NCBI GenBank assembly: GCA_965659745.1 | Contig: CBFHXF010000006.1 | Coordinates: 4,352-68,351, forward strand | Direction of reading: 5' to 3' | Source of the DNA: VMCP01 sp965659745 | GTDB taxonomy: Bacteria > Bacteroidota > Bacteroidia > NS11-12g > UBA955 | DNA: 64,000 bases | Shown: one piece after another, positions 41,752-51,636 of the stretch | Layout of the letters: each line of letters begins with the position of its first letter | Numbering within the stretch: position 1 is the first letter of the stretch | Notes under the pieces: model-generated | The model's input: only the letters and a program-made list of their open reading frames with translations | Told to the model about the DNA's origin: nothing | Databases searched by the model: none | Made by a program: the position numbers and the translations under genes

Positions 41752-44700
41752 ATGAAGCATAAATTACTGAGATGGGCCTTTACATGGGTCTTTGCATTTA
41801 CCTGTCAAATGGCGTTGGCGCAAACCAACTATGCAGATTTTCGTGTGAAAACAACCGACGGAGATGGTAAACCATTAAGCGGTGTGGAAGTGAAAATGTA
41901 TCTGAATGGAATCTTTAAAACCTCAGATACAACCGATTCAGACGGTAACGCGATTTTCCAGACCTTGAGTCCTGGAGTTTATGATGTGGAATTCTCCAAG
42001 GATGGAAGTTCAGATCAAAAAGTTACAGGTTTGAATTTGAGCGCGGGTTTGAACGAACCATTAAAAATGGCCATGACCGGCAGGATGGGAGACGTTGTTA
42101 TTACCACCAAAGCCAGCAACAAGGTTATCCAAATGGAGAAAAATGAACAACAGGTTCAAGGTAAAGATATGATCAATAGTGGCCGTCGTGGTGTGGGAGC
42201 TTTGACTTCTACCAATGCGGCTATTGTAGAGTCGCGCCAAGGTATTTCGGTTCGTGGTACACGTTCGGATGGTAACGGTACCTTTATTGACGGTGTTCGT
42301 GCTATCGGATCTGGAGCAATACCTTCTTTGGGTGTTGAAGGAATTTCTGTGAATATCGGTGGTATACCTGCGATGTACGGTGACTTAACAGGGGGGGCGT
42401 TTTCGTATACCTCTAAAAGTGCTACAGATAAATTCATTACTATTTTCGAGGGAATTACATCAACCTTATTAGATCCTTATTCTTACAACACCGTAGAGGG
42501 TTTCATTTCAGGGCCGCTATGGGTTGAGAAAAAGAAAAATAGTTACGGTAAAACGGAGAAGAATGTTAAATTAGGATTCACCTTAAACGGAAACATTGGA
42601 TACTATAAGGATCCAGATCCTACTCGTACAGGTGTATATGTGCTCAACGAAGATAAGTTGAATCAAATTAAACAAGATCCTTTGGTTTTTACACCGAATG
42701 GTTTCGTGCACCGCGCGGCATTTTTGAAAGAAGATGATTTTACACGTTTGGCAGCGAGACCTAATTCAGCGCAGTATAACGGAAACTTAATTGGAAAATT
42801 AGAATTCAATCCGAATAAGAATATTGCGGTAACGGCATTTGCCAGTTACTTTTATGGGGGTGGTCGTAGTGTAACCAATAATATCTTGAATTTTGAGAAT
42901 ACTTCAAGAATTGACAATCATACCTTCCGTTCGTATTTGCAATTCAAGCAAAACTTTGAAGTAGACAAAACGAGCTCTATCAAGAGTGCTTTTTACACGG
43001 TGCGTGCAGAATACCAAAATGCATTCAGCCAAAACCGCAGTGTAGAGCATTTGGATAATTTATTCGACTATGGTTATGTGGGTGAGTTTACCGCATATCC
43101 TACAGAATTTTTTGCATACTCTCATTCAGATCAACAGCAGAACCCAAATCGTGAGCCTAGAATCGTTCGCGACCAGTTTGGAAATACTGTTCAATTGAGA
43201 AACTATTGGGAACAAATCGGATTTACCGATACCTTGTTGACCTATCGCCCTGGCGCCATGAATGCAGACCGTGCGCGATATACACAGAATATTTACGACT
43301 TCTTTAACAGCCGTGGGGCCAATATTACCAATCCATTCCAGATTCTAGTGAACCAAGGTCTATTAAACGGATATAATCCGGTGAACGTATACTCATTATG
43401 GTCCACACCTGGAACAACCCCGACATCATGGAATAAGAATGAGAACGAGCGTTATTCACTATTTGCTTTAGGACAAATGCAAGTGAAGCCTAAAACAGTA
43501 GGAGGTCGTGAGCGTACACCACACGATATTCAGGCAGGTTTTTATTACGAGCAAAATATCAACCGTGGGTATGGTTTGAACGCCAACGGTTTGTGGATTT
43601 TAATGAATCAGTTGATGAACAGTCATATTTCAGAATTAGATGTAAATAATCCAATTTTGAGTTACGACGCCAACGGTGTGTTTACCGATACGGTTCGTTA
43701 CAACCGTTTGGTGAATACAGAGCAACAATCTCATTTCGACAGACAATTCCGTAACAAGTTAATTTCAGAAGGAAGAACAGATGTTTACGGTAATGCTATT
43801 ACTGAGCGAACTTTTGTAGATATAAACAGTTTTAAGCCTGGAGATTTTGATTTAAGTATGTTCAATGCTAATGAGTTATTGAACAACGGTAATAACTACG
43901 CGAGCTATTTTGGTTATGATCACTTGGGAAATAAAGTTAATGGCAAGCCTTCTATTAACGAGTTTTTGAACGACCCAGACAAGCGCACCATTGGAGCATT
44001 CCAGCCTATTTACATAGCCGCTTGGTTGCAAGATCAATTCCAATTTAAAGATTTGATCTTCCGATTGGGTCTTCGTATGGAACGTTATGATGCGAACCAA
44101 ATTGTAATGAAAGATCCCTACAGTTTATATCCGATTAGAACGGCTGCAGAGGTTTCAGAAATTAATGGTTTGAACATTTCACATCCTACCAATATTAGCG
44201 GAGATGCTGCTGTTTACGTAAACGACATGCAATCGCCTACTCGTATTATTGGTTATCGTGAAGGCGATCGTTGGTTCAATGCCGATGGTTCTGAACAGCG
44301 TAATTCTGAATTCTTAGCAAACCAAACAACAAATGGTCGTATAGCTCCTTATTTGGTAGATTATAACAAGCAAGAAGTAACGGATAAGACATTTACAGAT
44401 TATACGCCAATTGTGAATTTACTGCCTCGTATTTGGTTCTCTTTCCCATTGGAACCTGGAAAGAAGTCATTCTATGTAAGTTATGATGTATTGGCACAAC
44501 GCCCGAATGCAGGAGCCTCTTTTGTTTCAATACAAGATATTTATTTCTTGAAATTCCGTCAGGGAAGTACCGTTGCTAATGGAGCTTTAAATTCAAGAAT
44601 GAAAACAGACTACGAAGTGGGGTACAAGCAAATTTTTGGTAGAAAGAAAAACATGGGTCTTGAATTAAGTGCTTCTTACAGTGAGATCCGTAACGACTTT

Positions 44701-45504
44701 GGTTTATTTCAAATCAACCAAGGATATCCCGTTACATATACCACTTTCCGTAACATTGACTTTGCGACCATCACTGGTTTCCGTGGAAACTTCAACGTGC
44801 GTGATATCGGTCCTATGACGATTTCTTTGAGCTATATGTTGCAGTTTGCTGACGGAACGGGTTCGAATATCAACTCACAACAAGCGCTTATTGCTAGTAA
44901 CCAACCTAATTTAAGAACGGTTATTCCATTAGGAGATTTAGACATACGTCATAACATGAAAATGTCAGCCACTTGGGCTTGGGCAGGTGGTAAAAACCCT
45001 GTTACACGTAAGAATTTATACAATGGACCGGTATTGTGGGGTAAAGAAATTTTCAAATTTACCAGCATTAACGTAATTGCCAATACATATAGCGGTGGAC
45101 CTTATACCCCTACGGTACGTGCCGTTCAAATTGGTGCGGTAGACCGTGCGCAAATTAAAGGACGTCCTTTTGGTGCCCGTTTGCCTTGGCAGTATAATTT
45201 TGACTTGAACTTTACCAAAGGCGTTCAAATCAACAGAGAAAATGCAAAAAATCCTTTGGTTTTCAATGTGTTCCTATGGGTAAATAATGTATTGAATACT
45301 TGGAACGTATTAGGGGTATTTCCTTTCACAGGAGAACCCAACGATGATGGTTTCTTAAATTCACCTCAAGGTCAGTTGTTGGTAAAAACTCAAGTTGATG
45401 CTCAAAGTTATATTGACTTGTACCGACTTTTGTTAAACTCACAAACGGGTAACTGGAACGGTCCACGTACCATTCGTTTGGGTGTTCGTTTTAATTTAAA
45501 TTAA
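41752..45504 (+). CDS. TonB-dependent receptor with carboxypeptidase-regulatory domain
   Basis: A 1250-aa outer-membrane receptor. The signal peptide (to about residue 24, ALAQ) is followed by a CarboxypepD_reg-like beta domain (about 25-110). The plug comes next, with a TonB-dependent receptor motif (GISVRGTRSDGNGTFIDGVRA region, about 164-184), and then a large barrel ending in NLN. It is larger than most siderophore receptors and lacks a signature pointing to a substrate. It begins a three-gene unit with a giant secreted protein and a PorV-type protein. A TAAACTTG box (41687-41694) is a weak -7 candidate. The final residues end in FNLN with a terminal aromatic pattern typical of barrels. 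Confidence 0.9.
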   Translation: MKHKLLRWAFTWVFAFTCQMALAQTNYADFRVKTTDGDGKPLSGVEVKMYLNGIFKTSDTTDSDGNAIFQTLSPGVYDVEFSKDGSSDQKVTGLNLSAGLNEPLKMAMTGRMGDVVITTKASNKVIQMEKNEQQVQGKDMINSGRRGVGALTSTNAAIVESRQGISVRGTRSDGNGTFIDGVRAIGSGAIPSLGVEGISVNIGGIPAMYGDLTGGAFSYTSKSATDKFITIFEGITSTLLDPYSYNTVEGFISGPLWVEKKKNSYGKTEKNVKLGFTLNGNIGYYKDPDPTRTGVYVLNEDKLNQIKQDPLVFTPNGFVHRAAFLKEDDFTRLAARPNSAQYNGNLIGKLEFNPNKNIAVTAFASYFYGGGRSVTNNILNFENTSRIDNHTFRSYLQFKQNFEVDKTSSIKSAFYTVRAEYQNAFSQNRSVEHLDNLFDYGYVGEFTAYPTEFFAYSHSDQQQNPNREPRIVRDQFGNTVQLRNYWEQIGFTDTLLTYRPGAMNADRARYTQNIYDFFNSRGANITNPFQILVNQGLLNGYNPVNVYSLWSTPGTTPTSWNKNENERYSLFALGQMQVKPKTVGGRERTPHDIQAGFYYEQNINRGYGLNANGLWILMNQLMNSHISELDVNNPILSYDANGVFTDTVRYNRLVNTEQQSHFDRQFRNKLISEGRTDVYGNAITERTFVDINSFKPGDFDLSMFNANELLNNGNNYASYFGYDHLGNKVNGKPSINEFLNDPDKRTIGAFQPIYIAAWLQDQFQFKDLIFRLGLRMERYDANQIVMKDPYSLYPIRTAAEVSEINGLNISHPTNISGDAAVYVNDMQSPTRIIGYREGDRWFNADGSEQRNSEFLANQTTNGRIAPYLVDYNKQEVTDKTFTDYTPIVNLLPRIWFSFPLEPGKKSFYVSYDVLAQRPNAGASFVSIQDIYFLKFRQGSTVANGALNSRMKTDYEVGYKQIFGRKKNMGLELSASYSEIRNDFGLFQINQGYPVTYTTFRNIDFATITGFRGNFNVRDIGPMTISLSYMLQFADGTGSNINSQQALIASNQPNLRTVIPLGDLDIRHNMKMSATWAWAGGKNPVTRKNLYNGPVLWGKEIFKFTSINVIANTYSGGPYTPTVRAVQIGAVDRAQIKGRPFGARLPWQYNFDLNFTKGVQINRENAKNPLVFNVFLWVNNVLNTWNVLGVFPFTGEPNDDGFLNSPQGQLLVKTQVDAQSYIDLYRLLLNSQTGNWNGPRTIRLGVRFNLN

Positions 45505-45515
45505 TAAAAAAGACA

Positions 45516-48500
45516 ATGAAAAGATTAGGAATATGGGCATTAGGACTGTTGATAACCGCAAGTGCGGTAGCACGTCCTGTTATCAATGTCGAAGGTCGAT
45601 CTGGTAAAGCAAAGATTAATAAACGTGCAGGTGCTTTTGCAAGTACGTGTGATCCAGCCTCTCAGTCGGTTGACTTAGACGTAAACAACGTGCGTACCAA
45701 GTTGCTTAACGGAGGCGATATGTGGTGGGATTTGAACAATCCCAAATACGAAATACCCAAAATCAACGATCCGAATGCCGTTCGTAAACATTCCTTGTTT
45801 TCAGGTGCTATTTGGATAGGTGGAAAAGATAATGGTGGAAACTTAAAATTAGCGGCCATGACATATCGTCAATTTGGGTCGGATTTCTGGCCAGGTCCTT
45901 TGGATACCACAACGGCTTCTACCGATCCATTGCGTTGTAAAGCGTACGACCGCATGTGGAAAGTGACCCGTGATGAATTAGAAAAATTTGAATCATCTAG
46001 CTATATAGACCAGAGTGCAGGTATTCGCGAATGGCCAGGGGGTACTGATCGTTCGGTTCGTATTGGTGCAGAAGCAGATTATTTGGCTCCCTACAAAGTA
46101 GTAGTAGATGATGGAGTATACAATCCTTTTGATGGTGAGCATCCCGTTTTAGATGAAAGACGTCCGGTAGCTGAAAATGGCGTAGATGCCCAACCCGATA
46201 TGTTCATTTGGTGGGTATATAACGATAGAGGTAATATTCACTCTGAATCTAGTGGTCAGCCTATTGGTGTGGAATGTCAAACTACCGCTTTTGCCTTCTC
46301 TACAAATGACGAGGTGAACAACATGACTTTCTACTCGACTAAAATCATTAACCGTGGATTTACCACTTTGAATGAATGTTACATGGGTCAATGGGTAGAT
46401 GCCGATTTAGGTAACTATGCCGATGATTATGTTGGTTGTGATGTAGGTCGAGGTTTGGGTTTTTGTTACAACGGTGACGATGATGACGAAGGAGTTTTAG
46501 GTTATGGTTTGAACCCTCCAACTATTGGTGTAGACTATTTTGAAGGGCCAACCGATACGGCAGGAAAACAAATGGGTTTGAGTCATTTTATGTATTACAA
46601 CAACACATCTGATCCTATTACTGGTAACCCCGATCGTGCCAATCCAAATAGCTTCTATAATTTCCTAAAAGGAAAATGGAAGGGTGGGCAGAACGTTACC
46701 CGTGGAGGTAATGGTTTTGGTGGTGCCGTAACTACCAATTATATGTTCCCAGGTTGTACCGATCCCGCATTTACCGATTGTTGGGATGAAAGAAGTGCAG
46801 GTAACCGTCCTGGTGACCGTCGTTTTATACAATCTACAGGTCCATTCCTGTTGCGTCCAGGTCAAATACAACGTATAACTGTTGGGGTTGTTTGGGCTCG
46901 TACCACTAGCGGTGGAGCTGCAGGTTCATTAGATTTATTGAAGTTGGCATCAGATAAAGCTCAAAGTTTATTCAATAACAACTTTAAGATTTTGGATGGT
47001 CCGGATGCACCAGATGTTGAGATTCAAGAATTGCACCAAGAATTGGTATTGAAATTCTTGAATACGACTTCCAATAAAGTTGAGAACTACACTGAAAAAT
47101 ACAAGGATGCCAATAATAATGAACTTACCTATAAGTTTGAAGGTTACTTAGTGTATCAGTTGAAAGATGCTACGGTTAACACAGGCGATTTGGACAATAT
47201 CGATAAGGCTCGTTTGTTATTCCAATGTGATATCGAGAACAAAAGAGGTCAGATTGTAAATAAAGTTTTCGATCCTAAATTGTCACAAATGGTGCCCGTT
47301 GAGAAAGTAGACGGTGCAGATGACGGGGTGCAACGTACATTTAGTATCAAGAATGATTTATTTGCAACAAGTGCCAATACTACTTTAACTGATTTTAGGA
47401 ATTATTACTATATGGTTTTGAGTTATGCGATTTTGTCAGACGATACATTGCAACAAGATCCAAACCAATTCTTAGCGGGTCGTAGAAATATAAGAGTGTA
47501 TCGTGCAACACCTCATAAAACAGAACCAGAAAACAGCGGAACTGAATTACAGTCTAGTTATGGCGGTGGTCCATCATTAGTTCGTGTTTCAGGACGTGGA
47601 AATGGTGGTTTGCCATTAGAATTCACTAAGGAAACAGTGTCTGAAATTTTGAATTCTGGATTTGTTGCCAAGCCCAAATATGTGGCTGGGGCAGGTCCTG
47701 TAAAAATTAAAGTAGTAGATCCACTGAAAATCCCAAATAATAAATTCCAGTTCTATCTAAGGGAGAGAAGTAAATCTATTGTGGTAGAATTGCGCGATTC
47801 CATGACATCAAATGCCGACTGGGTATTGGTGAGATTGGATGCTTTAGGAACGGGCGATATGACCGTGAATGATACGATTTTCTCTGATACTACCATTGGT
47901 ATTAAAACAGAAACCGTTCAAGGTCGCCGAAGTCCTTTTAATGCGACTACTCAAAATTTAGCCGATTGGGGATTCAGCATAGAAGTAGCACAAGTTAAGA
48001 ATCCTGGTGAAAATTCTGAAGCCGATCCTAATAATGGTGTAATCGATTGGTCGGTAGAATGGGAAGATAATGGTAAGCAGTGGTTAACCGCTGTGGTAGA
48101 CAACGACGCACAAAGCACACCTACCTCTGGAAGTATTTGGTTGAACTGGATACGTTCAGGCAGCAATGGACGAGGAGCTACTTTTGATGGATTTACCTCA
48201 GACTTCTTAAATGCTCAAAATGCACCCTTAGACCCAAGTCAAGCTTATGAGAAAATTTGGAACGGTCGTATTGCTCCTTATGGTTTAACGGCGCGCGAAA
48301 AATATTCAGCAGCTAATGGTAGAAATACATATGGTTTTGCTTGGAGTGGAAATTCTGCTTGGTTGCAGAATCCTATTCAAGAGTTGAATAGTTTTGAGTT
48401 GGTCATTACGCCAGATAAATCTCTCTGGACACGCTGTCCTGTATTAGAAATGGCAGATGATGAGGTTACCAGCGGAACAGAAGGGCGTATGTCTAAGTTT

Positions 48501-49469
48501 AATATGCGTTTGGCTCCTTCAAAAGACAAAGATTTCAATGACATACCCGGCAGTTTTGGTTTGAGTTATTTCCCAGGTTATGTAATTAATTTGGAAACAG
48601 GGGAGCGTATGAATATCGCTTTTGGTGAAGACAGTTATTTGCCCGGAGAGAACGGTCGCGATATGATTTGGAATCCAACGCCTAATATTTACAATGACAA
48701 TGGTAACTATCCCGTTATTGGAGGTAAGCATTTCTTGTACATCTTTGGTACGGGTAATCATGGTATTGGTCGTAACGTTCCAGGTGATCGCTATTACACA
48801 GATGCAGATGCAAATGAAGGGCGTTTTGATCGCTTTAAGTTGGGCTTACAATCTACAACAGCGGGAGGAAATCCAGCAACCCTTCAAAAGCGTATCATTC
48901 TTTCTCAAGTGAACTGGGTAATTCCAACCTATTTGGCTCCAGGTTATGATATGAAAAAAGGGGTTCCACCAACGGAGGTTCGCATGAAAGTTCGTGTGGC
49001 TAAAGCTTATACAAGTTATAATACGGGTGATCTTAGAAATTCACCGGATTGGGATGGTAATGGTACACCCGATGGTGAATATTCTTTGCCTATGTACGAA
49101 TTCGATGGTGCGGAAATTGCTCCTAAAATTTCTAACGAAATAGGTCGTAAGAATTTGGACCTAGTGAATATTGTACCCAACCCTTACCGTGGTTACAGCG
49201 AATACGAGAACAGTCCTATCGATGCGCGTGTTAAGATAACCAACTTGCCTCCAACCTGTACCATAAAGGTATTCGATATGGCGGGTAACTTAATCAGAAC
49301 GGTCGATAAATCAGATGAGTTTACTTATTATGAATGGGATCTGAAGAACAACAGCCGTGTGCCTATTGCAAGTGGATTGTATTTGATTCACGTGAAGGCG
49401 CCTGGTTTAGGAGAAAAAATAATTCGTTGGTATGGCATTATGCATGCTGTTGATTTAGATACCTATTAA
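45516..49469 (+). CDS. large secreted surface protein with T9SS-like C-terminal domain
   Basis: A 1317-aa exported protein (signal peptide to about residue 19, ending in VAR). The bulk has no family I can name but contains repeated Gly/Asp-rich beta segments, including possible calcium-binding DWDGNGTPDGE. The C-terminal 100 residues (IVPNPYRGYSEYENSPIDARV... IKVFDMAGNLIRTV ... PIASGLYLIHVKAPG) look like a T9SS type-A/FlgD-like sorting domain, although about 12 residues run past the usual lysine-containing end. It lies 11 bp after the TonB receptor and 10 bp before a PorV-type gene, an arrangement pointing to a surface complex fed by T9SS. Confidence 0.8.
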   Translation: MKRLGIWALGLLITASAVARPVINVEGRSGKAKINKRAGAFASTCDPASQSVDLDVNNVRTKLLNGGDMWWDLNNPKYEIPKINDPNAVRKHSLFSGAIWIGGKDNGGNLKLAAMTYRQFGSDFWPGPLDTTTASTDPLRCKAYDRMWKVTRDELEKFESSSYIDQSAGIREWPGGTDRSVRIGAEADYLAPYKVVVDDGVYNPFDGEHPVLDERRPVAENGVDAQPDMFIWWVYNDRGNIHSESSGQPIGVECQTTAFAFSTNDEVNNMTFYSTKIINRGFTTLNECYMGQWVDADLGNYADDYVGCDVGRGLGFCYNGDDDDEGVLGYGLNPPTIGVDYFEGPTDTAGKQMGLSHFMYYNNTSDPITGNPDRANPNSFYNFLKGKWKGGQNVTRGGNGFGGAVTTNYMFPGCTDPAFTDCWDERSAGNRPGDRRFIQSTGPFLLRPGQIQRITVGVVWARTTSGGAAGSLDLLKLASDKAQSLFNNNFKILDGPDAPDVEIQELHQELVLKFLNTTSNKVENYTEKYKDANNNELTYKFEGYLVYQLKDATVNTGDLDNIDKARLLFQCDIENKRGQIVNKVFDPKLSQMVPVEKVDGADDGVQRTFSIKNDLFATSANTTLTDFRNYYYMVLSYAILSDDTLQQDPNQFLAGRRNIRVYRATPHKTEPENSGTELQSSYGGGPSLVRVSGRGNGGLPLEFTKETVSEILNSGFVAKPKYVAGAGPVKIKVVDPLKIPNNKFQFYLRERSKSIVVELRDSMTSNADWVLVRLDALGTGDMTVNDTIFSDTTIGIKTETVQGRRSPFNATTQNLADWGFSIEVAQVKNPGENSEADPNNGVIDWSVEWEDNGKQWLTAVVDNDAQSTPTSGSIWLNWIRSGSNGRGATFDGFTSDFLNAQNAPLDPSQAYEKIWNGRIAPYGLTAREKYSAANGRNTYGFAWSGNSAWLQNPIQELNSFELVITPDKSLWTRCPVLEMADDEVTSGTEGRMSKFNMRLAPSKDKDFNDIPGSFGLSYFPGYVINLETGERMNIAFGEDSYLPGENGRDMIWNPTPNIYNDNGNYPVIGGKHFLYIFGTGNHGIGRNVPGDRYYTDADANEGRFDRFKLGLQSTTAGGNPATLQKRIILSQVNWVIPTYLAPGYDMKKGVPPTEVRMKVRVAKAYTSYNTGDLRNSPDWDGNGTPDGEYSLPMYEFDGAEIAPKISNEIGRKNLDLVNIVPNPYRGYSEYENSPIDARVKITNLPPTCTIKVFDMAGNLIRTVDKSDEFTYYEWDLKNNSRVPIASGLYLIHVKAPGLGEKIIRWYGIMHAVDLDTY

Positions 49470-49479
49470 TACAAAAGCG

Positions 49480-50583
49480 ATGAAATTAACATTAAAACAC
49501 ATAACATTATCGGCCCTATCGGCTATAAGTGCATTCTCTTTTGCTGGAAATCCTGAACGCCAGGGTCAGGCAGGAGCGGCGCAATTAACTATCAATGGAT
49601 GGGCACGTAGTTCAGGCTTGGGCTATGCAGCGGGAGGTCTTATTACCGGTGCTGAGGCCATGTATATGAACGTGGGAGGATTAGACCGTATGGAGAATCG
49701 TACGGAACTTGTTTTTGCACGTACCGAATGGTTAATGGGTTCCGGTATCGGAATTAATAATTTAGGTCTTGCCATAAAACTAGGTGAGGATGGTGATGCC
49801 GGTTCCTTAGGGGTTCAGGTAATGCAGTTTGGGATAGACCCAATTGAAATTACAACTGTAGAGAATCCGTACGGGGGAATTGGAACCTATCGTGTGAATA
49901 TGACCAATATCGGTGTATCATATAGTAAAAGATTCAGTAATAGCATTTCTGCAGGTTTGACTGCGCGTTTGGTTTCTGAAGGTATTCCGGATGTGAGCGC
50001 ATCGGGGATGGCATTAGATGCTGGTGTTCAGTATACGACTACCTTAATTCCAAAGGTTGGATCGATGAAACGAAACGATTTCAAATTTGGCGTTTCTGTT
50101 AGAAATATTGGTCCCGATTTGAGATTTGATGGTGATGGTTTGAGTTATAAAGCGCTTATTCAAAACGGCGATTACGATAAAACTATGCAAGTGAAAACGG
50201 ATGTGGTAAAATTACCGGCTATGTTGAATATTGCAGCTTCTTATGACTTGCGTTTAGATAAGGTTAAAGGTGTTTATGACAATCGTTTAACTTTAGGATT
50301 TGGCTTTACCAATCACTCTTTTAGCGCAAATCAAACAACCGTTTCTGCTGAGTATGCCTACAAAAACATGATCAGCGTTCGTGCCGGTTATTGCTATCAG
50401 GAAGGAATTTTCAGCGAAGATACCCGGACCAGTGCGTTTACAGGACCTTTTGCGGGTCTTAGTTACGATTGGAACATAGATGATGATAATGTAGTTTCGT
50501 TAGATTATAGCTACAGAGCAACCAATCCATTTAGCGGTGTACATTCATTTGGAATCCGTATTGGTTTGGGTTCTGCAGAATAA
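49480..50583 (+). CDS. PorV/PorQ family outer-membrane protein
   Basis: A 367-aa outer-membrane beta-barrel with a signal peptide (to about residue 22, SFAG). It resembles the PorV/PorQ family (SSGLGYAAGGLITGAEAMYMNVGGLDRM near the N-terminus, with the NPAGL-like variant NVGGL). Family members of T9SS bind substrate C-terminal domains and carry them to the PorU attachment machinery, or anchor PorZ. Placed directly behind a protein with such a domain, this one is a candidate dedicated carrier for it. A perfect terminator follows 24 bp later. Confidence 0.85.
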   Translation: MKLTLKHITLSALSAISAFSFAGNPERQGQAGAAQLTINGWARSSGLGYAAGGLITGAEAMYMNVGGLDRMENRTELVFARTEWLMGSGIGINNLGLAIKLGEDGDAGSLGVQVMQFGIDPIEITTVENPYGGIGTYRVNMTNIGVSYSKRFSNSISAGLTARLVSEGIPDVSASGMALDAGVQYTTTLIPKVGSMKRNDFKFGVSVRNIGPDLRFDGDGLSYKALIQNGDYDKTMQVKTDVVKLPAMLNIAASYDLRLDKVKGVYDNRLTLGFGFTNHSFSANQTTVSAEYAYKNMISVRAGYCYQEGIFSEDTRTSAFTGPFAGLSYDWNIDDDNVVSLDYSYRATNPFSGVHSFGIRIGLGSAE

Positions 50584-50607
50584 AAAATTCAGTATATTTG
50601 TTAATCG

Positions 50608-50642
50608 GTTGCACCAATCGCAGATTGGTGCAACTTTTTTTT
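50608..50642 (+). terminator. rho-independent terminator of the TonB/PorV operon
   Basis: A perfect 12-bp stem, GTTGCACCAATC/GATTGGTGCAAC, with a 3-nt GCA loop, followed by eight Ts. Confidence 0.95.
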
Positions 50643-50672
50643 GTAGTTTAACCTTAAATAAATCAAAGCAGT

Positions 50673-51146
50673 ATGAGTGACATACAGTATTTTACCCAAG
50701 AGGGTTTAGATGCCCTAAAAGAGGAACTGAACGAGCTTAAGCACGTAGAAAGGCCTAAAATTATTCAAGCGATTGCTGAGGCACGCGATAAAGGAGATTT
50801 AAGTGAGAACGCAGAATACGATGCAGCCAAAGAAGCCCAAGGTCATTTGGAAGATAAAATTGCCCAATTGGAACATATTGTGGCCAATGCCCGTGTTATC
50901 GATAGCTCTCAAATTAATACCGATAAAGTGAGTATACTTTGTAAGGTTAAAGTTAAAAATCACAATGTGGGTAAAGAAGCCGTTTATCAGCTTGTTTCGG
51001 AGAAAGAAGCAAACCTAAAAGAAAATAAAATTTCAGTTAAATCCGCCATAGGTATGGGTTTGTTAGGTCACAAGATTGGCGATATCTGCGAAATTCAAGT
51101 GCCCGCGGGGATTGTTAAATTAGAGGTTTTAGATATTACTCTCTAA
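50673..51146 (+). CDS. greA: transcription elongation factor GreA
   Basis: A 157-aa GreA that rescues backtracked RNA polymerase by stimulating transcript cleavage. The N-terminal coiled coil carries the acidic tip GDLSENAEYDAAKE, and the C-terminal half is the FKBP-like domain (PAGIVKLEVL end). The length is standard. It begins 31 bp after the terminator. Confidence 0.96.
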   Translation: MSDIQYFTQEGLDALKEELNELKHVERPKIIQAIAEARDKGDLSENAEYDAAKEAQGHLEDKIAQLEHIVANARVIDSSQINTDKVSILCKVKVKNHNVGKEAVYQLVSEKEANLKENKISVKSAIGMGLLGHKIGDICEIQVPAGIVKLEVLDITL

Positions 51147-51228
51147 GAATTAACGAGGGTTTTGTGTGGATTGTTTTTATGTAAACGATTTACGCTTTTC
51201 GAATATTGTTTCATTTTAAAATACAGAC

Positions 51229-51624
51229 ATGAGTAGTATTTTCTCAAAAATTATAGCCGGTGAAATTCCTTGTCACAAAATTTTTGAAGACGAGGAGCAT
51301 ATTGCCTTTCTCGATATTCAACCCTTGGTTTTGGGGCATGTTTTATGTGTTCCTAAGAAAGAGGTAGACTATATGTTCGATTTAGAACCGGAAGCGTTGG
51401 CAGCACTTTGGAAATTTGCACAACCCATAGCGCATGCTATGAAGTTGGCTATTCCCTGTAAACGGATTGGAACTGCTGTAATAGGCTTGGAGGTACCGCA
51501 CTGTCATGTACATTTGGTGCCTTTACAACAGGTCGGAGATATAAATTTTAGCAAAGAAAAGTTACATCCCTCACCGGAACAATTAGCCCAAACGGCCTCC
51601 TTGATTCGTTCGTTTCTTGATTAA
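51229..51624 (+). CDS. HIT family protein
   Basis: A 131-aa histidine-triad protein, a nucleotide hydrolase/transferase family (Hint/Fhit-like). N-terminal FSKIIAGEIPCHKIFED and the active-site triad HCHVHL (about residues 95-100) are clear. It is complete. The physiological nucleotide substrate is not known. It precedes holB by 12 bp. Confidence 0.93.
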   Translation: MSSIFSKIIAGEIPCHKIFEDEEHIAFLDIQPLVLGHVLCVPKKEVDYMFDLEPEALAALWKFAQPIAHAMKLAIPCKRIGTAVIGLEVPHCHVHLVPLQQVGDINFSKEKLHPSPEQLAQTASLIRSFLD

Positions 51625-51636
51625 ATTCCCCTCAGG

